The position numbers and the translations under genes were made by a program. Positions 12,694 to 23,839 of a stretch of 64,000 nucleotides of DNA are shown here, piece after piece. Below the pieces are notes generated by a model. The model was not told the origin of the DNA, ran no database searches, and worked only from the letters and a program-made list of their open reading frames with translations. The stretch is from contig CM054114.1 in NCBI GenBank assembly GCA_028673005.1, positions 130,096,470 through 130,160,469 on the forward strand, given 5' to 3'. The stretch is from Tanypteryx hageni. Lineage: Eukaryota > Arthropoda > Insecta > Odonata > Petaluridae. The first letter of the stretch is position 1. Each line of letters opens with the position of its first letter.

Positions 12694-13035
12694 TTAGCAT
12701 CCGCTAAGCAATGAATGATTATCTAAATAGCGCATTACAGAACTAAAGATTATGTGCTCAAGTATCTTGCACGATAATGAAGTTAAGAAAATTGGCCTAT
12801 AATTTTTGGAGTTCTCTTTTTTGTCGCCCTTATGGATGGGCGTAACTTGTGCCACCTTCCAATCTTTAGAAACGACACATTCCGCAATGGATTTCTTGAA
12901 TATAATTTTCAAATAGGGCGCGATTTCATAAGCTAACTCTTTAAATACTCGCGCGGGTATTTCCTTCGGCCCAGGAGATTTATTTGGTTTAACTGAATGA
13001 AGCTGAGCGCGATACCATTTTCGAAAAATATCCAA
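12694..13035 (-). pseudogene. LINE reverse transcriptase, N-terminal blocks
   Basis: The 113-residue stretch holds the early reverse transcriptase motifs of non-LTR elements: KPNKSPGPKEIPARVFKELA, then DWKVAQVTPIHKGDK, then NYRPIFLTSLSCKILEHII. Spacing and wording match the CR1/Jockey family closely. The frame ends just before the expected QHGFR-type block. The rest of the reverse transcriptase continues in another frame at 12641-12267, so a frameshift separates them. Confidence 0.85.
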
Positions 13036-13409
13036 TCTCCCATCGGGTCGCCCTGATGCATAGGAATAGGGGTTTATTTATAGTCATTAGGAGTAAAAGC
13101 TTTCTGAAAGTGTTTATTTAATAGGTTTACTTTCTCCGCACTATTGTGAACTACAATTCCTGTTTTCGAGCTCAGTGACGCAATAGTGGGGCCTCAACCT
13201 TGGACTTCTCTGACGTAAGACCAAAATGCTTTCGAGTTCTCTTTCAAGTTATCCTGTAAAACCTTCTTTTTGTAATTGTTAAACGCATTACGCATTGACA
13301 CTATAGCTATGAAACGCACCTCCTTGTATTGCTGCCTTAACGTTGCAATCTGTTCGACCGTAGCTGTTGAGGATGTGTTATTTACGCGAGAATAGAGTTT
13401 TCTTTGACG

Positions 13410-13685
13410 TCAGAGAGCGGACCTAACTTCATGGTTGTACCATCTAGGTTCTGTATTTTCACGCTTCAGTTTGCTTAGAATAAATTTATCTGTGCACTCT
13501 CGCGTCATATCTCTGAACATGCACCAGAATTCTTCCTCGTCTGTAATATCTGTTACCTCGCAGAAATTAGTATATTTAGTTCGCAGAATAGACCTAAATC
13601 TTGTGAAATCGGCTTTGGCGAATACATAAAGCTTTCTTTTAGCCTTAACTTGTTTCTCATTGTTTAGCTGAAAATCCACATACAT
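13410..13685 (-). pseudogene. LINE endonuclease-to-RT linker region
   Basis: A 91-residue open stretch contains ADFTRFRSILRT and, near its end, EPRWYNHEVRSAL. This pattern is typical of the segment between endonuclease and reverse transcriptase in CR1/Jockey-like LINEs. The continuing frame (about 13400-13050) carries linker sequence such as AFWSYVREVQG before the reverse transcriptase starts. No catalytic residues are expected here. Confidence 0.65.
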
Positions 13686-14028
13686 CGCTTATTCCCTCAG
13701 CAACAGATACCCTATTCATACGCTCAGGAAGATTAGCAGCCAATAAATCTAATATATTATTAAATCTCGTGGGAAATCTTACTAACTGATTCAATGAGTG
13801 TTTGCCGAAAGTTTCAAGTAAAGCCTCGCACGATTCACACTCTCTATCACCGGGATAAAAGCAATTATGCCTCCAATCAATTGACGGAAGATTGAAATCA
13901 CCCCCGATTATAATTATTAAACGAACTTAGCGTAGCCACTTGTTTCTGTAAATAATAAATAGTTTCCACGCTCGCATTTGGTGGTCTATAAAAGGCGCAT
14001 ATATTTACAATATTACAGTCGCTTTCTT

Positions 14029-14237
14029 TCACACTACAACAAACATTTTCGACTTCGTCGTCGTTAATCTGTATTGGGTAACTTTCGCATTTATTGCTAA
14101 TCAATCAATCAGTCATTTTAATTAACACAAACATTTCTCCAAATTACATGTGTTATAATAGATTCACACTACACCAAGCACTTTCGACTTCGTCGTCATT
14201 AATCTGTATTGGGCAACTTTCTTATTTATTGCTAACT
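14029..14237. repeat. 72-bp direct duplication of LINE sequence around a SINE fragment
   Basis: The LINE segment at 14029-14100 is repeated at 14166-14237 with about eight differences by eye. The SINE fragment is the only sequence between them. This could be an unusually long target-site duplication or a tandem duplication later invaded by the SINE. Confidence 0.7.
14101..14165. repeat. SINE 3'-tail fragment inside the LINE
   Basis: About 50 bp here (14117-14165) match the 3' body of the SINE at 4677-4725, in the same orientation. A short ATC/AATC tandem run (14101-14113) lies at one edge. The fragment is bracketed by two diverged copies of the same 72-bp LINE segment. Confidence 0.65.
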
Positions 14238-14979
14238 GCTATAAAAACTCCATCCCCCGACCGGATACATCGATCTTTTCTAAAAACGCTATAGTCCCGA
14301 GGAAAGATCTCCTGACTTGCTATGTCCGCCGTTAGACAACTTTCTGTACCAATCACTGCATCAGCATGCAGACTACGAATAAGATGTTAAAGTTCGGCCT
14401 CATTCCTGCGAATGCTGCGACTGTTAACCGTGATGATTTTTAGTTTATCGCTATTACTACGTAAAGATGATGATGATGATGTTAGATATATTATTCAAAA
14501 AGAATTTTCCAATTATATTTTCAGTAGTTTAGTTACAATACTGTTTAAAACTTAAGAATATTCCGACTTCGGAGCCACCTAGCGGAAAATTTACTAACTA
14601 CCAAGAAACTCCAATTAATGGAACATTATTCAAATACCGAGACCTAATCCAAAAAGAATTTCCTAAATATTTCTTATGCCAAAAGATTAGATATCCACGG
14701 AATGATGGTCAGACGGACGGACAGAAAGTGATCACATTACCCAGGTTTTTATTTTAAGAAAACGTGCTAAAAACGACGTAACTGCAAAACCTGTATAAAG
14801 ATTATACATTATAAAATAAAGGATTATAGCCTAGAATCCAAATTCACCTTCATGGACTAAAAGCGTTTCTACCAAATCAAATAGAGAACATTATTGCCAT
14901 TTAATATGCCTGTTTACTCCTTTGCGATTATCGTCATTATTCGATGACCAAAAACTTCCGAGATTTTCATTAGCATATT

Positions 14980-15160
14980 TTGTTTACATCGATCGCTAAG
15001 GCGGTTCTCTCGGTAAACAACAATTAAATGCCACATTTTTCTCTCCCAAGCTCTTATATGATCTGTAAGCTATATATTTAAACAATTATTTGCCTATAGG
15101 ACAACATTTTCCGTAAGCCAGTCCGCGAGACTACATAATTACGACATTTAGTTTCGAGTA
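14980..15160. repeat. Interspersed repeat, one unit (family shared with 46.4-46.7 kb)
   Basis: The segment starting TGTTTACATCGATCGCTAAG and containing a CTCTTATATGATCTGTAAGC stretch and a CAGTCCGCGAGACTACATAA stretch recurs in two tandem, diverged units at about 46360-46700. No coding potential or recognised terminal repeats. Class unknown. Confidence 0.6.
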
Positions 15161-15253
15161 TAAAAATTCACGAACCGCCCAATCTTCATGTACCCTTTTG
15201 TACCTATTTCCTGTAAAGAACGCCTTTGAAATCTCTGTGTATTACATTTATAG

Positions 15254-15755
15254 TTATGGTCTCAAACTCAAGTCAATCTGCGGGCCGCATGAAAGCCCTC
15301 CATCAAACCCGCGGGGCGCATTAAGGCACCGTACCAAGTTCGCGTGCCGCATACTTTCCCAGTCCTCACACCGTTTCGTATTCCTTAGACATTTACTCTC
15401 CCCTTCCATAAGAAAGAAATCTTCCCAATCCTATGATGCGGGCTTAAACCTATTCATTACAAGAATTAAGCTTCGAGGGTTAGGTTCTTCTGGCACGCAA
15501 GAAACAAGCTGGCAGCGGGATGAACATACTTAATACCCCACCTGTGCAGAATTTTTATAAATCAGAGTGAGCAACAAACGGCTTACATTTTAAAAGTGCT
15601 ACTGTAATATACGTGCTTCATAAATTTCATATATTTATGTGAAATATTTTATGAGATATACGTTTGAGTTTTGGCCGTTAGTGTAAACTAGCTTTCTTCG
15701 CGGGCCGCAGAAATGTGCCGCAAGTGGCCCGCAGGCCGCGAGTTTGAGACCTTTG
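15254..15755. mobile_element. Non-autonomous hAT-like element (GGTCTCAAACTC ends)
   Basis: Both ends carry the inverted sequence GGTCTCAAACTC, with GC-rich CGGGCCGC-type sequence inside each. Target-site duplications are atttatag (15246-15253) and atttatgg (15756-15763), 7 of 8 identical. That is the hAT signature. The 502-bp interior has no transposase motif. Confidence 0.8.
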
Positions 15756-15849
15756 ATTTATGGAGTTTACTTTTCCATCTTGTTCCCACTTCAGAATGAC
15801 AGAAGACTAGAATTTACTTCTAAGATGCCTGATATTATTCCGATATAAA

Positions 15850-16945
15850 TGATCTTTTTACTTTCTCCATACGTAGTCTAGGGTAAAGTATTGTTTTCAT
15901 GAAAAAAATCGATTTCGATATTTCAACGGAAATACGTTTTGAGGTCCCCTGAATACGTTTTGACCATTTTCTCGATAACGTCTGTCTGTGTGTGTGTATG
16001 TGATAGATTTTTGTGGGTCAACGCGAAATTTTAAATTTAACATTTTTATGACAGTCACAAGAACTGATTAGTTTTTGGTAAAAACCGGTCAAACGGAAGT
16101 GGGTGTTTACTCTTGTCACTTATCCGTTATTTTGAAATATTTGCTTTAATATTTGATAAATGTAATGGAATAAAAGTAGTAGTGAATTTCATTTTCTACA
16201 ACCTTTATTTGAAATATTTTACCATAAAATGCATTGTTTAAGAGATATCTTATATTTTTAGCTGCCACCACAATGCCACCTACCGACAGCTATTGTTAAC
16301 AATTGACGCTTAGTTACGTCATTGTAACGGTCCTTTTTCTTTTCTTAATTGTTGGAGCTTTGTGGCTATATCCAATATCAGCAGTCTATGGTTTGAGTTT
16401 ATTTCTGTTCTTTGTAAAGTCTAAAATTTTCTCAGTTTCTTAAAATGTTTTTATTATCTACCCTATTTGGAATTTTTAAAAATATTACAGATATGGAGAA
16501 GGTCATGTGGTGGCCACATTAGATTTTTTTTATTTGCTTTAGTATTTCGTTAATGAAAAAAATATTGGAATATATATTTTAGGAAATGTAATTTTCTACA
16601 ATCTTTGTTTGAAACATTTCCCCATATAATGCATTGTTTAAGAGATATTTAAAAACTAATTTTTTGGCTGCGACCACCTACGGTCGACTATTGTTAGCAA
16701 TTGACGCTTAGTTACGTCTTATTGTTAGTAACACTCCTTTTTATTTTCTTAATCATTTGAGATTCCTGGCTATATCCAATATCAGAAGGCTAACAGTATG
16801 AGTCTATTTCTTTTCTTTGTAAAGTCTAAATTTTTCTCGCAGTTCCTTAAAATATTCATTATCATTTAACCTATTTGGAATTTTTCTAAATATTATATAT
16901 ATAGAGAAAGTCACGTGGTGGCCACATCAGATTTTTTATTAATGG
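15850..16945 (+). repeat. Unclassified interspersed repeat X, copy 1, with a tandem inner unit
   Basis: The copy starts near TTTTTACTTTCTCC and contains CATGAAAAAAATCGATTTCG and CATTTTCTCGATAACG-type stretches. An inner unit of about 400 bp occurs twice (about 16140-16531 and 16532-16936), each ending in a GTGGCCACATYAGATTTTTT sequence. Diverged copies lie at 32638-33145 and 40231-41065 (plus) and at 32264-32637 (minus). I see no terminal inverted repeats and no transposase or reverse transcriptase motif. Confidence 0.7.
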
Positions 16946-17084
16946 CATATTAATTCTTTGCTTTATTACAATTTTTTGTTCTTAAATGAACGGAGTGTCT
17001 AAATACTTTGAAATAAACGCGTTCATGGGATTTCTGTCTATATCTTCAAAAATGATAAATAAGAAGTGTTATTCATGAATATGT

Positions 17085-17520
17085 ATGGAAGTAGCGCATT
17101 TTTCTTCTGTTATTAAATTCAATATTTTGTGTTTTATTTCGTAATGAAGATATCTCCCATTAACATAATGGGCGAATAGATGAGAATGTGAAATTTGATC
17201 ACCTGTTAAACGTGTAAAATACGCTTATATTAATTTATTTTTAATGCGGTTATACTGCCACATATTTGGTCATCAGAGCTTTTTTTGTAAGTGGCATCAA
17301 TTTTAAAATGTACACCCGAAATTACAGTTTTCCATCTTTATAACTTCGGAGTAATTATTTTTTTTAACGAGCGCCTACATCAAATCCTGCATATTTTTAA
17401 AAAATAAAATATTAGGAAAAACAAATAGCAGTACAAATATACTCCCCAAGTCTCAGCTCTTTATCATTTACGGTTTTGTCACAAATTCAATTTTAGCAAA
17501 TGCACAGACAAGCAAAACTA
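17085..17520 (+). repeat. Unclassified interspersed repeat Y, copy 1
   Basis: The segment with TCTGTTATTAAATTCAATAT near its start, GTGGCATCAATTTTAAAATG in the middle and TCTCAGCTCTTTATCATTTA towards its end matches the reverse complement of 41085-41560. It follows repeat X in both places, but in opposite relative orientation. Confidence 0.6.
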
Positions 17521-17794
17521 TAAGCGCTAAAACACAGGTTTTCCCCTTTTATTTAATCCGTGGAATTCTCCACGAGAGAAAATCCCGACTTGCCATTCTC
17601 GATATTTGTCCGAACACTCGTCGCAGATGTATTTCTTCTCATATGCGTCCAGTTCTGTTCGCTTTGTCCTCGATTCCTGGCCATTTGCGCGAATCGGAGG
17701 GAAGGAGCTGTTTGTCCAAGGCAAAACATCCACTCGAGAGACGGGAAGGGTGCGCGACACGCCCTCTTCCGACGAAAGAGAGTGACCGAGCGAT

Positions 17795-17875
17795 AGGGAG
17801 AGGGAGTGAGGGAAAGGGGGAGGGAGTGACGTTAAGGGGGAGGGAGGTAGGGTAAGGGTAGCAAGGGGGAGGATA
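17795..17875 (+). repeat. G-rich tract with G-quadruplex potential
   Basis: At least six runs of three or more guanines are spaced within about 70 bp (for example AAGGGGGAGGGAGG near 17834-17847, then TAGGG and AAGGG). Confidence 0.6.
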
Positions 17876-17889
17876 AAAAAACAAGCGAA

Positions 17890-19070
17890 AGTGCCTTCGA
17901 CCTACTCTTCAGATATCATGCCACTTCCCATGTTCATATATTACCGCCATCCCTTTTCCTACCTCTTTTATCCCCTTACATTTTCCTTATTTCTTCCTCT
18001 ACTTTTTGTACCCTTTTCCCTGCTCTCCTATTCCTCCCTTTACTCGTATTCATCCTTCTTTCCTTCCTTCTCTATTTCTCTTTTTCCTCATTCTTCTTGC
18101 TCCGCCCACCTTTTCTCTTATTTTCATCTTCTAATCCCTCTTTTTTCTACCTTTCCTCCTTTATCGCTCTCTTTGTTTTAGCATTCGTTCCTTCCTCTTC
18201 TCTATTCCGTCATATCTCTTTCTTTTTCCTTATTTTCTTCTTCCTGTTTCTCAACCTAACTCTCCTTTTGTTCTTTCCTCCTCTTTTAATATCTCTTTTT
18301 CGCCCTCTTCTTCACTCCTTTCTCTTTAATTCGTATTCGTTCTTTGTCCCGCTTTTTCTTCTCTCTTTCATTCTCCTATTCCTAAAACATATGCCTTCCT
18401 CTTCTTTCCCTTTTTGGTCACAACGCTTATTTTCATTCGTTTTTCGCATCTTGAATTTGGTCTCCTTTTGTACATTCCCATTCTACTTGGGCATTTATTA
18501 CATCTTCTCTCTCCCCTCCTATTTTGTTCTCGCCTTATTACTTCATTAATTCTCTCTCCTGGCTTTTATGTTTCATACGTTTCTCCATTATATATATCGC
18601 TGTTTTCCTTCATTTCTTTCTCAGATAACGTAAAACTCCCAAATTAGTACGTATTTCTCTCTCACTCTCTTTATCTCTTATTCTTTTCTCCGCCTCTTCT
18701 TTCTCCTCCTTTCCTTTTGTTGGTAATCTTCCGCTTTTATTTTCGACCTCCTCATCCTGATCTTACCATCTTTATTCCTCCCTTATTTTCTAGAGATCTT
18801 CTGCTTCTCGGTTCTTCCTCAATCTTTCAAATATTTCCTACACTTTCCATCTTTTTTCGCATCATTTTCTGTTTTCATGCCTTTACCTCTTCACACTCAA
18901 TATCCTCTTCTCCTTCCCTCCTTCCTTTGTTCCCCTAATTTTTGCTCCCTCTCTTTCACCCTCTCCCCTGCCCCTCTGACCTTTCCCTCTTCCCCTCCCT
19001 CTTCTACCCCTTTTTTCTTAATTTTTATTATATTTTCTTCTCTCTTTTTTCATCTTTTATTTGTAAAGCA
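17890..19070. repeat. 1.2-kb pyrimidine-rich low-complexity region
   Basis: The plus strand is dominated by T and C (TTCCTT, TCTCC and CCCTTTT runs). All long frames across it read as Phe/Leu/Ser/Pro low-complexity peptides, an effect of base composition. I do not call a gene. Confidence 0.8.
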
Positions 19071-19074
19071 AGCA

Positions 19075-19330
19075 TTTTATATTCGAAAGTATAAAATGAA
19101 ATTTCTCCGTAGTTTTAATTATTCAAAACTGTCTCTGTTGTACTTATTTACATATGTATAAGAGAATGTACATGTATATGTATACATAGGGTTACACTAA
19201 TATATATTTCTCTCGTGGAAACAATTTTTTGTGAATTAAGATTGTAAATTAAAAGAAAATATTTGTTAACTATGTTAATCCTGATGTAAACAAATAGTAA
19301 TGGTTAGGGGGCAGAGGGAGCCTCAACCTC
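19075..19330. other. AT-rich spacer
   Basis: A short AT-rich spacer with a few TATATG-like runs separates two pyrimidine tracts. Nothing recognised. Confidence 0.4.
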
Positions 19331-19339
19331 GCCAATAAA

Positions 19340-19640
19340 GACGTTTTTCTTTCTTTCTCCCTTCCCCCTCTCCCTTCCCCCTCTCCATTCATCCTCTCCT
19401 TTCCCCCTCTCCCTTCCCCCTCTCCATTCATCCTCTCCTTTCCCCCTCTCCCTTCCCCCTCTCCCTTCCCCCTCTCCCTTCCCCCTCTCTCTACTCTCCC
19501 ACCCTTTCTCTCTCCTCTCCCTCTTTATCCCCCTTTCCTTCCCTCCCTCTTTCTCATCCCCTCCCCCTCTCTCTTTCTCTTCCACTTCCCCATCCCCCTC
19601 TTCCTCTCCCTCCCTCTCCCTCTCTAACCCCTTCCTCTTC
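19340..19640. repeat. Pyrimidine minisatellite (CCCTCTCCCTTC units)
   Basis: Tandem CCCTCTCCCTTCC-like units on the plus strand, including two longer near-identical repeats containing CATTCATCCTCTCC at about 19385 and 19425. The minus-strand frame gives Gly/Arg/Glu repeats and is not a credible protein. Confidence 0.85.
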
Positions 19641-19754
19641 CTCAAACACCCGAAAGTACAACAGTCGTCCAAGATCGCATATTACAGCTTCTGAGCCAAA
19701 ACTCTTGACATTTATGTCTCAATTTTTTTGAGCTCGACGATTCTCCTTGGAAAT

Positions 19755-19870
19755 GTCCAATTCGGTTCCTTTCCTCCCTATCCCCTCCTTCCCTTCCCTC
19801 CTTCCCCTCTTTTCCTCCCTTTCCTCCCCTCTTCCCCCCCTGCCGCACCGTTCCTTTCTATTCCCTTCTT
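19755..19870. repeat. Pyrimidine-rich tract
   Basis: CCTCCTTCCC-type sequence continues the low-complexity domain. Confidence 0.7.
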
Positions 19871-19899
19871 CTATTCCACTTCCATCTCATTTCGTATAT

Positions 19900-21650
19900 C
19901 TTTTCTACCCTCCGAGAAATGGAGACTCTCCTTTATGCACCCTTGACAGCTTTAGTCTCAGCCTGTATTCTGCGGAGAAACACCAAGCCCTCCTTTTGCC
20001 GCTTTATATTGTCTATTTTTTTAGAAGACGTCGTTGGAGGTTGATTATTTTTAACAAGTATTTCCTTCGTTATCGGGTGTGAAAGGTGAATAGCGGTAGT
20101 AAATATTCTCTCTCTTTGATCACTTCCTGGTTTGGTGATGTGTGCGAAATGCCTCGATTTTTTTAAAGATTATTAAATATTCATAGTTTTTAAGTATATA
20201 TAAAATAAAACTCGTAATAAATAATAATAAAACGGAAATTTTGTATAGAATACAACGGAGACATTTTTATACCTTAAATCACACGAGCATAAACTATATT
20301 AGTAAATAGTTATTTTATTAACGTATCATTTTATAAAAAGTATAACTTTAGTTTGATAAAGCTTCATTTCCTTATGATAAAAACCCTTATAATTATAATA
20401 ATGATTCATTTTATTCTTACAGTTAGTCATTTATTTTTGCAAAACGTTTTATAAGTGACCATGGAAACTTTTTAATTTTTTGCCAATAACAATAGTCTTC
20501 AGTTTCAGATGCTTCCTTAATAAAGCCAAAAGTTGCATTATTTGATAAATAAATAATAAACTTCAAGAACTTTTGCTGAAGGGGCCAGAATTTAACCTCC
20601 TAACAGAATAGCAAGGATGTGCTAGGAGTTTTTTCCGTAATTCAAGGAACATCCTCCGAAAATCAGAACTTATCACATGAAAACGTCAAATTTTTGTCCT
20701 CCCTTAACTCAACAGAATTGCCGAGGGACCGTTGCGACAGACAATGCAGTTACGGTTTTCTCTCTCTCTATTTGGCAGACGGGAAGGGATCTTCTATTTC
20801 TGAGTCGGCGTGCGCTTTCATAATATCTTTCTTTTTATTTTTATCTGCCCCATTCGCCCCACAAAAGAGTCTGCAGCCTCTTGACTTGCCTTCCAAGAAG
20901 AACCGCCCTCCCTTACATAAATGCATTTTCTCACTCCCCCGACTCTCCTTCCCATCTCCTCGTCTTCTTTCCTCTCCGCACGCACTGTATACAATTGTCT
21001 GCGATCGTATATGGACGAAAACACACGCATGCACGCACTCTTGGAATGGCACTTTGGCACACAGTCAAAGCCACACGTGCACACATATAACGCGATGCAC
21101 AAGTGTAGACTCTCGTATAAACGTACGCAAGCAATCGCTTATGACGTAGGCATGTCTCAAGTGACCAACCGTACTGATTTATCCAATTTCGCACTGATCA
21201 TGACCATTTTCTTCTGATTTATTTCTTGTAATGATTCCTGTTTTAATGCTCGAATATGATATTTCCTTTTTTAATAAATTTCATTTGAGTGGACTTGTTG
21301 GTATTTTATAAGTTTTGCTTTTTTGTAGCTTTATTAATAGAATGACCTTTCACAAAAACTAATCATATAATAACATTCTGATGTCGTAAGTTTGGTCGCA
21401 AGTTTGTCTGTCAACAATTAAATTTAAATACGTGAATTAGTGTAGGGCATTTTTCCTTTAAATTTTAAAATAGCTTCTTGTTGTCGCACAAATTTGGGAC
21501 GAACCAAAGAATATACAAAAGAATGAAATTCATTTTCTAACCGTCGATTTAACGCTTATAAGGAGAAAAACTTTCGTTGCCATAAACAACTTGCATTCTT
21601 ACCGAATTCGTGGAATTACTAACATTGAATATGGAAACATTATATCATTT
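19900..21650. other. Stretch with nothing recognisable
   Basis: AT-rich DNA with a GC-balanced part at about 20680-21140. Several overlapping frames there (up to 176 codons) match no family I know, and their coexistence on both strands argues against coding. Confidence 0.4.
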
Positions 21651-21659
21651 ACATTAATA

Positions 21660-21765
21660 AGGAAAAAGGAAGGGGGTGTGAGCGAAGAAAATAAGAGAGT
21701 AAGAGGAGGGAGACGGAGGGAGGGACAGATAATGCGGACGAGAGAGAGAGAGAGAGAGAGGTGGG
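21660..21765. repeat. Purine tract with (GA)n
   Basis: GGGAGACGGAGGGAGGGA followed by a GAGAGAGAG run. Confidence 0.75.
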
Positions 21766-21904
21766 GGCCTTGTCATTCTATAACATTATTTCTATACATA
21801 TTTCTTTATATTGCCATAAAAATTACGTAAGTGCTTCTAAATTTCTTATGCCTGAGTTTGCGAAGCTTATCAACGCCAAATGCGTAAGAACAGAGCATCT
21901 AGTA

Positions 21905-22331
21905 CAGTGTTTTTCAAACGGTGGGTCGCGACCCCCTAAAGGGGATCGCATGCACTCTTCGCTAAGACGAGTGATTTTAATCTGATTCTAAAAACTTTCA
22001 GACAATATATGATGCATAGTTGAATTTTTAAAATATTAATCACTACTGAGATATGACTTCTTGTTTGTTTTTATTATATAAAAATAACTCATTTCTCAAA
22101 AGAAAATTTTATACGTTGATAAACTACAAATTTTTTATTTTTTAACCAACTTAAACAATAATTTATTGTGCTAACCTTATATTTATAAAGAGTACAAAAT
22201 AAAAAAAATCTATCTTATTATTAATGTCTTTATCATCGTCATCCCTCTCTCCTGTATGGAGAAAATTGCTGTTTTTTTGCATCTCGAATATTCTCGGGGG
22301 GTCGCCTGACGAATCTGACTGAGAACCACTA
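21905..22331. mobile_element. Non-autonomous hAT-like element
   Basis: The left end CAGTGTTTTTCAAACGGTGG pairs loosely with the right end, which in reverse complement reads TAGTGGTTCTCAGTC. GGGTCGC-type sequence lies just inside both ends. The 8-bp flanks agree at 5 of 8 positions (21897-21904 and 22332-22339). Ends of the CAGTGGTTCTCAACC type are typical of hAT families. No transposase motif lies within. Confidence 0.65.
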
Positions 22332-22339
22332 CTTTAATA

Positions 22340-23690
22340 CACAATTTTTTAAAGTTTAGTATTAGGTTAGTATCCCAGTTCTAACTAAAAAAAGTTTGAG
22401 TAATTTTCCCATTCCTAAGAGTAGTATTTCCAAGTTCGTTGTTTTTAATAACTTTTATGTTAACTTCACTACGTATATCTTTTGAACCATTTCATAAAAT
22501 CATTAATAAGTCGGAACCTTTAAGGGTCAAAATAACGGTCCTTTTAAAAACTTTTGTAAAAGTTATATGGCCTTTAACATTCCAAACTCGATTCCCGGTA
22601 AGGTTCACAATTTTCCTTTCTTTCCTCAAAATTTATGAAATTCCCTGTTAACGATTTGAGTTAGAAGAATTTCTCCATAAGCATGCCCAGGAAATTCTTG
22701 CAAACAAGCACGCAAATTCGTGCACTCGCTGAACATTTCGCTCAAACGCAATATAACATACATCACATACAGACACAGTGCGCATGCGCAGATTCCGATA
22801 TTCCGTGGTTGCGCTTCTTTTCTACCTTCTCTTCATTGGCCTTCTTCATATTTGTTTTAATTTTTTGCCAGCCCTTTCATCCTGTGACGTCCTTATAGAC
22901 TCCTGCTTCCTTCCTCAATTCCCTCCTTTGAATTCAAGCACGCGAAATCTCCCCTTTCACCCTCACCTTTGCTTTTTTCCGAGACGTTTCTTCGAGGCCA
23001 GTGCACACGTGTTCGCGACCCTTCCGCAAACCAAAAGGAATAAAGAGGCAAAGAAAGGACAAAAGAAAAAAAATGAAATAAAGCCCTTTATTCTCTTTGT
23101 GTTTGTCCCGCATGGAGAGCGAGGGAGGCTGCAGACGGCATTGCGCAACGCTACGCCCCCTGCCTCGCTTTTTTCTCGTAGTTCCATTTCCCGCCGCTTG
23201 GCGAAATTGGAGCTTTTCTCTCGGCTGAGATCATCTCTCATTCACGACCTTATTTTCGAATCAAAAATACTATAGCCTGATTCTTATTCCGCAATAACAA
23301 TATGGTTAAAGCGGAATTCGTGAATTATTTTCATTAGGCGGACTAGAGATCGAAAGGCGCAACAGAATTCGTGATTATTTTTTTAAGACTCAGCATTTCT
23401 TTCACAGTGGGGTACGTCGTAGTTTCGAAAATAGTTGGCGGACCTCTTGTGTAAACGCGAGGAATGGAAGACCTTCGAATCGTAGATAACGATTTCGATA
23501 ATGGATATAGAGACCGGAATTGCGTGGGAGGCCTGGTAGGTAGAGCAAACAATGAATTATTTGACGAGTTCGTTTGCGTGGGCAGTTCCGAACACTTTTG
23601 TTCAAATGGGTATGCAAATAGTGGAAAAACTTTTTCGCTATGAAAGGGAGGAACATTTTTAATACACTTATTAAAATATTTTCTACTTTT
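22340..23690. other. Stretch with nothing recognisable
   Basis: No motif, RNA gene or transposon end seen. Frames around 22780-23275 have no recognisable domain. Confidence 0.4.
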
Positions 23691-23691
23691 G

Positions 23692-23836
<145 letters not shown>

Positions 23837-23839
23837 ACT

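Larger units (their letters stand above)
13686..14440 (-). pseudogene. LINE endonuclease-domain remains
   Basis: Minus-strand translation gives endonuclease-like blocks. A piece reading HADAVIGTESWL lies near 14370-14330. A piece with NICAFYRPPNAS follows at about 14015-13960. A region resembling the DFNLPSIDW block, with downstream pieces, runs to 13690. In these elements the domain nicks target DNA to prime reverse transcription. It is split over frames and interrupted by the 14029-14237 duplication, so it cannot be functional. Confidence 0.7.
11493..14460 (-). mobile_element. Near full-length, inactivated CR1/Jockey-type LINE
   Basis: Read from 14460 down to 11493, the order is endonuclease, linker, reverse transcriptase, C-terminal region, 3' untranslated region, and a short TGTAGATGTAGA tail at about 11505-11493. 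This is the standard layout of the second open reading frame of apurinic-endonuclease non-LTR retrotransposons. The frame is broken many times by stops and frameshifts. A SINE tail (14101-14165) sits in the endonuclease region between duplicated LINE sequence. The 3' tail with a short tandem repeat is usual for several insect LINE clades. Clade assignment beyond CR1/Jockey-like is not secure without an alignment. Confidence 0.85.

Noticed and set aside
17891..19161. Series of Phe/Leu/Ser-rich plus-strand frames that look like membrane proteins
   Set aside because: They lie in a pyrimidine-rich tract where all frames yield hydrophobic residues. No conserved motif or regular membrane topology is present.
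20768..21217. Five overlapping frames of 69-98 codons on both strands
   Set aside because: Mutually overlapping and without any domain. GC-balanced composition alone explains the lack of stops.
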